This document shows positions 1 to 8,533 of a stretch of 64,000 nucleotides of DNA, piece after piece (the stretch's first letter is position 1; the number at the start of each line of letters is the position of its first letter). Origin of the DNA: Mycobacterium kansasii ATCC 12478. GTDB taxonomy: Bacteria; Actinomycetota; Actinomycetes; Mycobacteriales; Mycobacteriaceae. The position numbers and the translations under genes are program-made. The notes below the pieces were generated by a model, which worked only from the letters and a program-made list of their open reading frames with translations, was not told the origin of the DNA and did no database searches. The stretch lies in contig NC_022663.1 in NCBI RefSeq assembly GCF_000157895.3, positions 4,526,001 to 4,590,000 on the forward strand, in the 5' to 3' direction.

Positions 1-573
1 GAGTTGCCTGGCCAGCGCGTGCGCGGCGTCGTTTCCCGAATGCATCAGCAGGCCGTGCAGCAGCTGGTTGACGGTGTAGGTGCCGCCGGCGTCGACGCCG
101 ACCTTGGTGCCCTCGGCGGCCGCGTCATCGTCGGTTCCGGCGACCGACTTGTTGAGGTTCAGCTCGTTGATCGCCGCCATGGCGACCAGCACCTTGATGA
201 TGCTGGCCGGGCGGTGCCGGCCGTGGGGATCGCGGGCGGCGATGACCGCACCGCTGTCCAGGTCGGCCACCAGCCACGCCTCGGCGGACACGTCGCCGGG
301 CACTGGCGGGGTGTCCGGTGCGGTGATGATGCCGCAGCCGGCCAGCGCGTTGCCGCCCACCGGCGTCGGGGGCACCGCCAGCGGCAGCGGCGGATCACCG
401 GCGGTGGGGACTTCCGAGGAATCCACCGCGGGCGGGGTGGACACCTTGTACGGGCAATTTCCGGCGCTGTTTGCCTCGGCGTTGGGTTCGGCTTGCGCGG
501 TCGGTACGGCGGCCGGTCCGACTGCCAGGAATACGGCTGCGACCAGGCACGATGCGGCGCGTAAGAAGTACAT
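1..573 (-). CDS. dacB1: D-alanyl-D-alanine carboxypeptidase DacB1, N-terminal part (cut by window edge)
   Basis: This is a penicillin-binding D,D-carboxypeptidase of the S11 family, which trims the terminal D-Ala of peptidoglycan stem peptides outside the membrane. Reading leftward from the ATG at 573, the first ~27 residues form a signal peptide (MYFLRAASCLVAAVFLAVG, then an AQA cleavage-like site). A Thr/Pro-rich stretch follows. The catalytic SxxK motif is seen as SIIK near residue 122 and the SxN motif as SGN near residue 180. The KTG motif and C-terminus lie beyond position 1. Its neighbours (Rv3329-like aminotransferase, sigJ) match the M. tuberculosis Rv3330 context, except that a MerR/VWA pair has come between dacB1 and the aminotransferase. 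The family is clear; the symbol rests on synteny. Confidence 0.9.
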   Translation of the reverse strand, partial: MYFLRAASCLVAAVFLAVGPAAVPTAQAEPNAEANSAGNCPYKVSTPPAVDSSEVPTAGDPPLPLAVPPTPVGGNALAGCGIITAPDTPPVPGDVSAEAWLVADLDSGAVIAARDPHGRHRPASIIKVLVAMAAINELNLNKSVAGTDDDAAAEGTKVGVDAGGTYTVNQLLHGLLMHSGNDAAHALARQL

Positions 574-650
574 CGCTGTGCAGATTAGGCGATGGTCCGG
601 CGGATCGCCGGACGCCGCGCTGTGACTAATGAGGCGGAAGTTAAAAATAC

Positions 651-690
651 TATTTGACAGTGTCATTTATATGGATAACACTGTCAAATA
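651..690. promoter_or_regulatory. 13-bp perfect inverted repeat, probable MerR operator and promoter
   Basis: The arms TATTTGACAGTGT (651-663) and ACACTGTCAAATA (678-690) are perfect inverted repeats separated by 14 nt. Each arm contains TTGACA, so a -35 element faces both ways. Toward the MerR gene, TTGACA at 654-659 is followed after 16 nt by TAACAC (676-681), and the ATG is at 694, giving a very short or absent leader. The palindrome lies directly before the merR-like gene and about 80 bp from the divergent dacB1 start, so autoregulation is likely. That it is bound by the MerR protein is inferred from position and symmetry. Confidence 0.6.
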
Positions 691-693
691 ATC

Positions 694-1302
694 ATGCCGT
701 CACTGCTCACGTTGCCCGAATTCGCCGCGCTGGCCGCCACGGCCGTGCGGGCGTCGGGCGCGGCGCCGGAAAACCGCCAGGCCAAGGCCATGCCGGCGGA
801 GCGGATGATTCGCTACTACACCGCGCGCGGTTTGCTGCCGCGCCCCGGAACCCGCGGACGTGCGCTGACCTACGGACGAACCCACCTGCTGCGCCTGGTC
901 GCCATCAAGCGGCTGCAGGGCAAGGGTTTGTCGCTCGAGGAGATCGGTGCGCGCTTGACCTCGATGTCGGCGGCGGAGCTGACGTCGCTGGCCGCGATCC
1001 CGCCCGGCGTCATACCGGCCGACCTCGGAGATCTCGAGCCCGCCCCGGAAATGTCGCGGGCCGCCGGCCGCTTCTGGTGTGCCGTGCCGGAGGCTGCCCC
1101 GGCGCCCGCCGCCGACCCGGCCCCGGCGCCGAACACGGCCCCGGCGCCGGCCGCCCGCCTTCAGGCCGTCCGGCTCTCCGACACCGTCACGGTGCTCGTC
1201 GATGGCCCACTGCCCGCCCTCGACACCTTGCGGCAGGCCGCCACGCCGTTGCTGGAGCTGCTCGCCGCTACCCAGGCCGCTACCCGAAAGGACTCTCGAT
1301 GA
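694..1302 (+). CDS. MerR-family transcriptional regulator
   Basis: A 202-residue MerR-type regulator. The N-terminal winged-helix signature RMIRYYTARGLLPRP spans about residues 32-46, followed by a typical second helix-turn-helix half (LRLVAIKRLQGKGLSLEEIG, about residues 67-86). The C-terminal half is rich in Ala and Pro with no recognisable effector-binding Cys pattern, so no metal or redox ligand can be assigned. The ATG lies four bases after the 13-bp palindrome at 651-690, which is probably its operator. Its last codons overlap the next gene by ATGA, so the two are translationally coupled, suggesting that it controls the VIT/VWA protein. This gene pair is not part of the usual dacB1 neighbourhood in M. 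tuberculosis. Confidence 0.85.
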   Translation: MPSLLTLPEFAALAATAVRASGAAPENRQAKAMPAERMIRYYTARGLLPRPGTRGRALTYGRTHLLRLVAIKRLQGKGLSLEEIGARLTSMSAAELTSLAAIPPGVIPADLGDLEPAPEMSRAAGRFWCAVPEAAPAPAADPAPAPNTAPAPAARLQAVRLSDTVTVLVDGPLPALDTLRQAATPLLELLAATQAATRKDSR

Positions 1303-3524
1303 GCACCACCTTGCTGCCCCTGATCCCCGTCGCTGCCGCACCCACCGGACGCGGCGAGCTGACCTCCGCGGATGGGCGGCGGCTGCCGCTGAAGGCGATC
1401 AGCGTGGACACCGTCGTCGTCGGGATGACCGCGACCTCGACCGTGCGCCAGCGTTTCGTCAACTCCGGCGAAACCAGCGTCGAAGCGACCTACGTGTTTC
1501 CGTTGCCGGCTCGCGCTGGTGTCACCGATTTCGCGGCATCGCTGGCCGGGCGGCGGGTGATCGGAGTCCTCAAAGAGCGCGCCCAGGCCCGCACGGACTA
1601 CGAGCAGGCCCTGGCCGCGGGCCAGCGGGCCGCGATCGTCGAGGAGGACCGCTCCGATGTGTTCTCGGTGCGGGTGGGCAATCTCGGGCCGGGTGAGGAA
1701 GCCACCATCGAACTGCGGCTGACCGGCCCGCTGGCATTCGAGGACGGCGAGGCCACCTTCCGCTTCCCGCTCGTGGTGGCCCATCGCTACACCACCGGAA
1801 CCCCGGTGCCCGGCGACCAGACGGGTCCGGGAGTGGCGCGCGACACCGATGCGGTGCCCGACGCGTCACGGGTCACGCCACCGCGGCTGGCCGACGACGA
1901 CGAGCGCCCGGAGCTGCAGATCTCGCTCACCGTCGAGAGCGCCGGCCTGCCGGTCTCGGACCTGCGGACCTCACTTCCCACCGCCGTCCTGGAAGATTCG
2001 GCCGACGGGCCGACCCGGCTGCGGGTGGAGCCGGGCGCTCGGGCCGACCGTGATTTCGTGCTGCGCTTCCGCCTCGACCGCGGCGCGCTGTCGTCGTCGG
2101 CGCTGCTGGTTCCGGATGCCGACGGTGATGAAGGCACCTGGTCGGTCACCCTGGTGCCGCCGGCCGAGCCGTCCAGCGCGCCACGCGATGTGGTTGTGGT
2201 GCTGGATCGTTCGGGGTCGATGGGCGGCTGGAAGATGGTCGCCGCGCGCCGAGCGGCAGGGCGCATCGTGGACATGCTCGACACCGTCGACCGGTTCTGC
2301 GTACTGGCTTTCGACGACCGCATCGACACGCCCACAGATATGGCGCCGGGGCTGGTCGAGGGCTCCGACCAGAACCGGTTCGCGGCGGCGTCGTGGCTGG
2401 GCTCGTTGCGCAGCCGGGGCGGGACGGAGATGGCCGAGCCGTTGCGCAGGGCCGTGGAGCTGCTAGCCGGCTCGGACGAAGGCCGGCAGGCCAGCGTGGT
2501 CCTGGTGACCGACGGCCAGATCACCGGCGAGGACCACTTGTTGCGGTCCCTGGCCCAGTCGCTGGGGCGGATCCGGATCTACTGCGTGGGCATCGACCGT
2601 GCCGTCAACGCCGGCTTCCTGGACCGGCTGGCCCGGCTGGGTCGCGGGCGCGCCGAGCTGGTGGAGTCCGAGGCGCGCCTGGACGAGGCGATGTCCAGGC
2701 TGGCCCGGACCATCGGACGCCCGGCGCTGACCGCGGTGCGGGTGCGCGCCGAGGGTCTCGAGATCGTCGAGGGCAGCACCACGCCCAGCCGGGTACCCGA
2801 CGCCTTCGCCGGCGTGCCCTGCGTGGTCTCCGGGCGCTATCGTGGCCCGGTTACCGAGGTGACGCTGCGCGTCGAGGCCGACGCCGCCGACGGCCCGCTC
2901 CGGGCGGCTCTACCCGCCCGGGTTGCATCGGAAGCTGTTGCGGTGCAGACGATTTGGGCCCGCTCGGTAGTGCGTGACCTGGAGGACGACTACGCGTCGG
3001 GTCGCGACTCCGAGGGGCTGGCCGAGCGTCTGGTGGCGCATTCGATCCGGTTCGGGGTGTTGTCGAGGTTCACCGCATTCGTGGCCATCGATCCCGAACA
3101 CACCGAGGCCGGCCCGCTCACGGAGGTCGTGCAGCCCGTCGAGCTGCCGTCGGGATGGGTGGCATCGGCCGTGGGCTTCCTGCCGGCCCCGGCAGCGGCT
3201 GCGGCGCGCGGTGTCACCGCGATGAAGGAGGCTGTACCGCTTGCCGGTGCACCGGCCGCCCGTAAACGCGCCCTCAAGGAACTGCTCAAGCTGGTGGAGA
3301 AGGGACTGGCTGGCGGTGACGACTCCGGACTCGACGAGGTCTGCGCGGAACTGATCGCGCATCGCGACGCGGCGACGGATCCCGCGCTGACGGCGGCGCT
3401 CACGGTGCTGTGCGACACGCTGACCAGGTACCTGTGCAGCCCGACCGAGGAGGGGGCGCTGCAGGTGCGCGAGGCGGTCGGGGCGGTCAGGAAGGTGCTG
3501 CCCAAGCGGCGCTTCTGGGTTTAA
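1299..3524 (+). CDS. VIT and von Willebrand A domain protein
   Basis: This 741-residue protein has an N-terminal VIT (inter-alpha-trypsin inhibitor type) domain at about residues 15-180, including the stretch VEATYVFPLPARAGVTDF. A VWA domain follows at about 300-480, with an intact metal-adhesion motif in VVVLDRSGSMGGWKM (DxSxS). The C-terminal ~250 residues are helical and unassigned. There is no signal peptide or clear membrane segment, so it is probably cytoplasmic or surface-associated. Translation starts at an ATG overlapping the merR stop (ATGA). A longer reading of the frame upstream to 654 exists but lies under the merR gene and is not used. The gene ends convergently with the aminotransferase, with a 4-bp overlap. 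VIT-VWA proteins bind partner proteins through MIDAS metal; the partner here is unknown. Confidence 0.85.
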   Translation: MSTTLLPLIPVAAAPTGRGELTSADGRRLPLKAISVDTVVVGMTATSTVRQRFVNSGETSVEATYVFPLPARAGVTDFAASLAGRRVIGVLKERAQARTDYEQALAAGQRAAIVEEDRSDVFSVRVGNLGPGEEATIELRLTGPLAFEDGEATFRFPLVVAHRYTTGTPVPGDQTGPGVARDTDAVPDASRVTPPRLADDDERPELQISLTVESAGLPVSDLRTSLPTAVLEDSADGPTRLRVEPGARADRDFVLRFRLDRGALSSSALLVPDADGDEGTWSVTLVPPAEPSSAPRDVVVVLDRSGSMGGWKMVAARRAAGRIVDMLDTVDRFCVLAFDDRIDTPTDMAPGLVEGSDQNRFAAASWLGSLRSRGGTEMAEPLRRAVELLAGSDEGRQASVVLVTDGQITGEDHLLRSLAQSLGRIRIYCVGIDRAVNAGFLDRLARLGRGRAELVESEARLDEAMSRLARTIGRPALTAVRVRAEGLEIVEGSTTPSRVPDAFAGVPCVVSGRYRGPVTEVTLRVEADAADGPLRAALPARVASEAVAVQTIWARSVVRDLEDDYASGRDSEGLAERLVAHSIRFGVLSRFTAFVAIDPEHTEAGPLTEVVQPVELPSGWVASAVGFLPAPAAAAARGVTAMKEAVPLAGAPAARKRALKELLKLVEKGLAGGDDSGLDEVCAELIAHRDAATDPALTAALTVLCDTLTRYLCSPTEEGALQVREAVGAVRKVLPKRRFWV

Positions 3525-4837
3525 TGGCGTACTTCACTGAGTACGGCGCGCAGGATGGCTTCGATGGTGTCGAATTCGGCCTGACCGCTGATCAGCGGTG
3601 GCGCCAGCTGGATCACCGGATCGCCGCGGTCGTCGGTGCGGCAATACAGCCCGGCCTCCCACAGCGCCGCGGACACCCGGCTCAGCAGCGATCGGCGTTC
3701 CTCGCCGGTGAAGGTCTGCTTGGTCGCCTGGTCTTTGACCAGTTCGATGCTGAAGAAGAATCCCTCGCCGCGCACATCGCCGACGATCGGCAGGTCGTAG
3801 AGCCTTTCCAGGGTGGCTCGCAGCAAGGGGGAGTGCTGCTTGACGCGGTCGTTGAGCCCCTCGCGTTCGAAGATGTCGAGGTTGGCCAGCGCGACGGCCG
3901 TCGACACCGGATGACCGCCGAAGGTGTAGCCGTGCGCGAACATCGTCGTGCCGTCGTTGAACGGCTCGAAGACCCGGTCGCTGGCGATCATGGCGCCCAG
4001 CGGCGAGTAGCCGGAGGTCAGGCCCTTGGCGCAGGTGATCATGTCGGGCACGTAGCCGAAGTCGTCACAGGCGAACATCGACCCGATCCGCCCGAACGCG
4101 CAGATCACCTCGTCGGAGACCAGCAGCACGTCGTAGGAGTCGCAGATCTCGCGGACGCGCTGGAAATAGCCCGGCGGCGGCGGGATGGAACCGCCGGCAT
4201 TCTGCACCGGTTCCAGGAACACCGCGGCCACGGTGTCGGGCCCTTCGAACTCGATGGCCTCGGCGATCCGGTCGGCGGCCCACTGCCCGAACACCGTGAC
4301 GTCGGTGACCGGCGCGCGGTAGAAGTTGGTGTTGGGCACCCGGAACCCACCCGGGGTCACCGGCTCGAACGGTGCCTTATACGCCGGCAGGCCGGTGATC
4401 GCCAGCGCGCCCTGGGTGGTGCCGTGGTAGGCGACCGAGCGCGAAATGACCTTGTGTTTACCGGGTTTGCCGGTGAGCTTGAAGTACTGCTTGGCGACTT
4501 TCCAGGCCGTTTCGACGGCCTCGGTGCCGCCGCTGGTGAAGAACACCCGGTTCAGGTCCCCGGGCGCGTAGCGGGCGAGCCGCTCGGCAAGCTCGATCGC
4601 CGGCTGGGTGGCATATCCCCACAGCGGGAAGTACGACAGGGTGCCCGCCTGGCGCGCGGCGGCCTCGGCGAGTTCGCCACGGCCGTGACCGACCTGCACC
4701 ACGAACAGCCCGGACAGCGCGTCGAGGTAGCTTTTGCCGCGGTCGTCGTAGATGGTGACGCCGTCGCCGCGGGCGATGACCGGCGGTGTGATTCCCGCGC
4801 CGTGGCGGGCGAAATGTAGCCAGAGGTTGCTCGTCAT
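3521..4837 (-). CDS. class III PLP-dependent aminotransferase (Rv3329-like)
   Basis: A 438-residue fold-type I aminotransferase of the omega-amino-acid:pyruvate or beta-alanine/GABA group. Visible features are the cofactor-binding FFTSGGTEAVETAWK segment (about residues 98-112), the SDEVICAFGRIGSMF stretch with the conserved Asp, and the PLP Schiff-base Lys in TCAKGLTSGYSPLG (about residues 275-288). Length and order match M. tuberculosis Rv3329, which also lies beside sigJ. The amino donor cannot be read from the sequence. It ends convergently with the VIT/VWA gene and its start is 31 bp from sigJ on the opposite strand, so the two share a short divergent promoter region. Confidence 0.9.
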   Translation of the reverse strand: MTSNLWLHFARHGAGITPPVIARGDGVTIYDDRGKSYLDALSGLFVVQVGHGRGELAEAAARQAGTLSYFPLWGYATQPAIELAERLARYAPGDLNRVFFTSGGTEAVETAWKVAKQYFKLTGKPGKHKVISRSVAYHGTTQGALAITGLPAYKAPFEPVTPGGFRVPNTNFYRAPVTDVTVFGQWAADRIAEAIEFEGPDTVAAVFLEPVQNAGGSIPPPPGYFQRVREICDSYDVLLVSDEVICAFGRIGSMFACDDFGYVPDMITCAKGLTSGYSPLGAMIASDRVFEPFNDGTTMFAHGYTFGGHPVSTAVALANLDIFEREGLNDRVKQHSPLLRATLERLYDLPIVGDVRGEGFFFSIELVKDQATKQTFTGEERRSLLSRVSAALWEAGLYCRTDDRGDPVIQLAPPLISGQAEFDTIEAILRAVLSEVRH

Positions 4838-4868
4838 TTGTTGGCGAGCGTAGCGCTACCCTCGGGCT
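4838..4868 (+). promoter_or_regulatory. probable leaderless promoter of sigJ
   Basis: The 31 bp between the aminotransferase and sigJ contain TACCCT at 4857-4862, which fits the mycobacterial -10 pattern TANNNT, six bases before the sigJ ATG at 4869. This spacing is that of a leaderless transcript starting at the A of the start codon. No convincing -35 was identified. Inference from spacing only. Confidence 0.4.
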
Positions 4869-5789
4869 ATGGTCGCGACCACGCAGATCACCGAATTCGA
4901 GGCGCTGCGACCGCATCTGATGTCGGTCGCCTACCGGCTCACCGGAACCGTGGCCGACGCCGAGGACATCGTCCAGGAAGCCTGGCTGCGCTGGGACACC
5001 TACGACCGCGAGATCGACGACCTGCGGGCGTGGCTGACGACGGTGGTGAGCCGGCTCGGTCTGGACAAGCTGAGGTCGGCGGCACACCGCAGGGAGACCT
5101 ACACGGGCAACTGGCTGCCCGAACCTATAGTCACCGGGTTGGACGGTGCCGACCCGCTGGCCGCCGTGGTGGCCGCCGAAGATGCCCGGTTCGCGGCGAT
5201 GGTGGTACTGGAACGGCTGTCGCCGGATCAGCGGGTCGCGTTCGTGCTGCACGACGGGTTTTCGGTGCCCTTCGCCGACATCGCCGACGTGCTGGGCACC
5301 AACGAAGCCGCCGCCCGGCAGCTGGCGTCGCGGGCGCGCAAGGCCCTGGCGTCGGAGGCGGCCGATGCGCCGCAGAGGCCGGACCCCGCCCACAACGAGG
5401 TGGTCGGCAAGCTGATGGCCGCCATGGCCGCCGGCGACCTGGACACCGTGGTGTCGCTGCTGCATCCCGATGTGACCTTTACCGGCGACTCGAATGGCAA
5501 GGCCCCCACCGCCGTTCAGGTCATTCACGGCGCGGACAAGGTGGTTCGGTTCATGTTCGGTCTGGCCCGTCGCTACGGCCCGGCGTTCTTCACCGCGAAT
5601 CAGCTGGCACTGGTCAACGGCGAACTGGGCGCCTACACAACGGGTTTCGCCGGTGCCGACGGGCATCGGGACATGGCGCCGCGGATCACCGCGATGACGG
5701 TGCGCGACGGAAAGGTCTGTGCGATATGGGATATCGCCAACCCCGACAAGTTCACCGGCTCTCCGTTGCGGGCTACACCGGCAGGATGA
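4869..5789 (+). CDS. sigJ: ECF RNA polymerase sigma factor SigJ
   Basis: A 306-residue extracytoplasmic-function sigma factor. Region 2 is seen in PHLMSVAYRLTGTVADAEDI (about residues 14-33) with the following WLRWDTY segment, and region 4 in LSPDQRVAFVLHDGF and the helix-turn-helix around ADIADVLGTNEAAARQLASR (about residues 118-157). The C-terminal ~130 residues form a SnoaL/NTF2-like domain (GDLDTVVSLLHPDVTFTGD and onward), the architecture of sigma factors that carry their regulatory domain in cis and lack a separate anti-sigma factor. Family and position match Rv3328c. The 3' end overlaps the convergent PE gene by 17 bp. In M. tuberculosis SigJ is linked to oxidative stress; that role is inferred from homology. 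Confidence 0.92.
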   Translation: MVATTQITEFEALRPHLMSVAYRLTGTVADAEDIVQEAWLRWDTYDREIDDLRAWLTTVVSRLGLDKLRSAAHRRETYTGNWLPEPIVTGLDGADPLAAVVAAEDARFAAMVVLERLSPDQRVAFVLHDGFSVPFADIADVLGTNEAAARQLASRARKALASEAADAPQRPDPAHNEVVGKLMAAMAAGDLDTVVSLLHPDVTFTGDSNGKAPTAVQVIHGADKVVRFMFGLARRYGPAFFTANQLALVNGELGAYTTGFAGADGHRDMAPRITAMTVRDGKVCAIWDIANPDKFTGSPLRATPAG

Positions 5790-7194
5790 TCGCCGCGGTC
5801 GGGCCGAGGAAGATCGCCTGACCGCCGGGCGGCACGTAGTTGCCGGTGGGCCCGTAGATCCCGTATATCGGTGCGGGCGGGCTCGCTCCGGCCCAGATGT
5901 CGTTGATCCAGCCGGTGGACAGCGTGTACACCGCCGCGGTGGCGCCGGGCGGGGAGAACCCGGTCACCAACTGCAGGACGAGGTCGGTGAGGGGGTTCAG
6001 GCCCAGCATCGAGTCGACGTGCGAGCCGCCCACGATCTCGGCCCCGACGAACTGGCTCGGGTACAGACTGACCAGTTGATTCGTGGTGTTGCCGAAGGCG
6101 TTCCACGGCTGCGGTGGCGCGGCGACCGTATAGACGGGGACATTGGCCGCCTGCAGGTTGGCGATCGCGTTCCCGAAGGCCGTGGCGTTGTTGGCGACGC
6201 CGTCGAACATCACCACACCCTTGAGGTGGTTGGTGCCGCCCCCGAGGGCGGCGAGGTAATTCCCGCCGGCGATCGTGGCCAGGCCGCCGCCGGCGGAGTG
6301 TCCGGACAGCATGAAATCCTGCGGCAGCGTGCCGAAATAACCGGCCCGTTGCGCGCTGATGTTCAGATTCGTCTGGGGACCCAGGAACAACGACGCCACG
6401 CCCTGCTGCATCTCCGGGCTGCTCAGAAACAGGCCGAACGGCAACGGAATCGACGGGATGGTCGGAGTGACCACGACGCTGTTGGTCTGTTGCGCCAGCT
6501 CGATGGCCAACGGCTGGTACAACAAACCGAAAGCGCCGAAGCCGTGCTGCAGATAGACGGTGCCGGTGGCGTTCACCGACCCGTTCGCCTGCGTCGGGAA
6601 GTACCACAGCGCGGGGGCCGGGTAGTTGAACTGGGGAATCGTAAAGCCGAGGAAGGAACTTGGGCCGACGGGGATTTGCAGGAACGAGAACCCGATCCTG
6701 ACCCCGGTCACTCCGTTGGTGCCCGGGGCGGTGAGGACGGTGGAGGGGAAGTTCAGCACTGCGCCCAAACCCACCGCATTGGTGGCCGAGTTGAGCAGCG
6801 CTCCCAGCGTTGCGCTACCGGGGCCACCGATGAGCGGAGGCCCCAGCAGCCGTTCAAGGGGTGAAAATAGACTTCCGACTTGCGCCAACAGCGACCCCAG
6901 CGGTGCCGCATTCGCGGCCTCGGCGGCCGCGTACGCGGCCCCGGCCGCGCTCAACGCGCGCGAGAACTCGTTGTGAAACAGCGTTGTCCGGGCGACCAGT
7001 GTTTGAAACTCTTGGGCGTAGCCGCCGAAAAGCGTCGCGATCGCTGTCGACACCTCGTCGGCCGCAGCCACGGCGATCCTCGTCGTCGAAGACGACGCTG
7101 CAGCCGCGGCCTTTCTGATCGCCTCCTCGATCCCGGTCAAGTTCCCGGAAGCTGTGGCAATAGCGTCGGGTGCTGCGATCACATACGACGACAT
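5773..7194 (-). CDS. PE-family protein with alpha/beta-hydrolase domain
   Basis: This 473-residue protein begins with a PE domain (MSSYVIAAPDAIATASGNL, about residues 1-95), the helical module exported by type VII secretion. An Ala/Gly-rich linker follows, then a serine-hydrolase domain. The nucleophile motif GHSAGG is visible with Ser at about residue 300, and an upstream HGFGAFG loop may form the oxyanion region. The chosen ATG at 7194 follows an AAAGGGGG ribosome site (about 7202-7209); the frame extends upstream but those residues are not PE-like. Related PE hydrolases act on lipids or esters at the cell surface; the substrate here is unknown. The gene overlaps the sigJ 3' end by 17 bp on the opposite strand. 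Confidence 0.85.
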   Translation of the reverse strand: MSSYVIAAPDAIATASGNLTGIEEAIRKAAAAASSSTTRIAVAAADEVSTAIATLFGGYAQEFQTLVARTTLFHNEFSRALSAAGAAYAAAEAANAAPLGSLLAQVGSLFSPLERLLGPPLIGGPGSATLGALLNSATNAVGLGAVLNFPSTVLTAPGTNGVTGVRIGFSFLQIPVGPSSFLGFTIPQFNYPAPALWYFPTQANGSVNATGTVYLQHGFGAFGLLYQPLAIELAQQTNSVVVTPTIPSIPLPFGLFLSSPEMQQGVASLFLGPQTNLNISAQRAGYFGTLPQDFMLSGHSAGGGLATIAGGNYLAALGGGTNHLKGVVMFDGVANNATAFGNAIANLQAANVPVYTVAAPPQPWNAFGNTTNQLVSLYPSQFVGAEIVGGSHVDSMLGLNPLTDLVLQLVTGFSPPGATAAVYTLSTGWINDIWAGASPPAPIYGIYGPTGNYVPPGGQAIFLGPTAAIILPV

Positions 7195-7367
7195 CGGCGG
7201 CCCCCTTTCAGGTTGGCCGACAACCTTCGGACTGCTGTCACATGGTACGGGATCAGGCACGATTTAGTTCAGAATTTGAACGAATCGGGGCTCCGTCGGT
7301 GGCAGGCCGGATGTGCTAACACACGATTTTCAGCCGTCCGGTCCTCGATATGGCCGACGGTGGCGGG

Positions 7368-7949
7368 TTAGGCCGTAGCCCAGGGGACGCGGCACGTATC
7401 GCCGGAATTGAACCCCTGCTCGGTGATGCCGAGCGCGGAGTACATCCTGGCCCGCATGTTTTCCACACCAATTTGATAGGTCAGCTCGATCACGCCCGCT
7501 TCGCCGAAGCGGGCACGCAGATCCTCGACCTGCTCGTCGGTAACCGAATGAGGATCGGTGGTCATCGCGTCGGCGTAGGCGATGGCGGCGCGCTCGTCGT
7601 CGCTGAAGCGGGGCGAGGTCGCGTAGTTGTCGATGTCCTTGAGCCTTTCGACGTCGAGACCGTCGAGGCGCTGCAGCATGGCGCCGAAATCGACACACCA
7701 TGAGCAGCCGATGGTGCGGGCGGTCCAGAACACCGCGAGCTCGCGTGCGCTGGCGGGCAGCGTTCGTGAGGCGCGTTGCAGCATGGTCTCGTGTACGGCG
7801 TTGGCGACCAGCAGCCGCGGGTGATGCGCGGCGACGGTGAACGGCTCGGGAACCTCACCGAAGCGCCGCTTGGCGACCCGGTACATGGCGCGCACCAGCA
7901 GGCCGGCGCGCTGTGGAGGCAGGGGCTCGATGCGGGTTTTCTGTGTCAT
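7368..7949 (-). CDS. carboxymuconolactone decarboxylase / AhpD-like protein
   Basis: A 193-residue all-helical protein of the AhpD/carboxymuconolactone decarboxylase superfamily. The redox-type CxxC is present as CSWC in RTIGCSWCVDFGAML (about residues 80-94), with the following acidic/His-free helix typical of this group. Such proteins are often peroxidases or small-molecule isomerases/decarboxylases, and the CxxC favours an alkylhydroperoxidase-type reaction. The ATG at 7949 is used; a second ATG two codons upstream (7955) is equally possible. It is transcribed away from the condensation-like gene at 8031. I see no partner reductase nearby. Confidence 0.8.
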   Translation of the reverse strand: MTQKTRIEPLPPQRAGLLVRAMYRVAKRRFGEVPEPFTVAAHHPRLLVANAVHETMLQRASRTLPASARELAVFWTARTIGCSWCVDFGAMLQRLDGLDVERLKDIDNYATSPRFSDDERAAIAYADAMTTDPHSVTDEQVEDLRARFGEAGVIELTYQIGVENMRARMYSALGITEQGFNSGDTCRVPWATA

Positions 7950-8030
7950 ACCCATCAGACGAGACGGCTCGCCAAAGTGTGACAGCTTCAAGGATCCGCC
8001 AAGGATTCGCCGAGAACGGCGTCCGAGTCT

Positions 8031-8456
8031 GTGGACGTGTCGTCCTACTCGTATATCGCTGAGCTGCCCGGGCTCGAGGACATCGAGCCGCTGATGCACA
8101 CCGCTGTGCTGGTTGCCGAGTCGCGCGTGGACCAGGGGCGGGCGCGCGCTGTGGTGGAGGAGATCTTCGCCGCCTACCCCGCTCTGGGTACCGTGTTCGA
8201 GCCGTTCTTCGACTGCTGGGCGGTTCGTCCGGGCGGTGGTTGGGGCTGGGCAGTGGAACCCCCGGGGGTTACCGTCGCCGACGTCGTCGCCAGGCAACGC
8301 GCTTCCTTCGACATGCGCACCGGCCGGTTGTTCGCGGTGTCGCTGCTGCCCGGGACTCCGGAACGGGTGGTGCTCAGCGCCAGCCACCTGTGCATGGACG
8401 GTGCGTCCTGGCAGAGCGTGGTCGACGAGGTGAGGCTTCGGTGCAGTTGGACATAG
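8031..8456 (+). CDS. truncated condensation-domain-like protein
   Basis: This 141-residue product resembles the N-terminal lobe of an acyl/peptidyl condensation domain (NRPS C domain or mycobacterial PapA type). The segment VVEEIFAAYPALGTVF matches the helix before the core, and SASHLCMDGASW occupies the place of the HHxxxDG catalytic motif, with the first His replaced by Ser and His-Leu-Cys-Met-Asp-Gly retained. A full C domain has about 430 residues, so the protein stops shortly after the motif and is probably a remnant. The GTG at 8031 is the only reasonable start. It converges on the aminotransferase-like gene at 8534, so it sits at the edge of the seven-gene cluster and may have belonged to it. 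Confidence 0.5.
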   Translation: MDVSSYSYIAELPGLEDIEPLMHTAVLVAESRVDQGRARAVVEEIFAAYPALGTVFEPFFDCWAVRPGGGWGWAVEPPGVTVADVVARQRASFDMRTGRLFAVSLLPGTPERVVLSASHLCMDGASWQSVVDEVRLRCSWT

Positions 8457-8533
8457 TCCTGCGGCGCCGTGTTCCGTCGACCCCGTGCAGGACGGTCACC
8501 GGTAATCAGGGGAGTTGGCGCCCGAAGATGCTG

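Noticed and set aside
654..1298. Upstream extension of the VIT/VWA frame by 215 residues
   Set aside because: The extension lies under the MerR gene, is Arg/Ala-rich without domain character, and begins inside the palindromic operator. The ATGA-coupled start at 1299 fits better.
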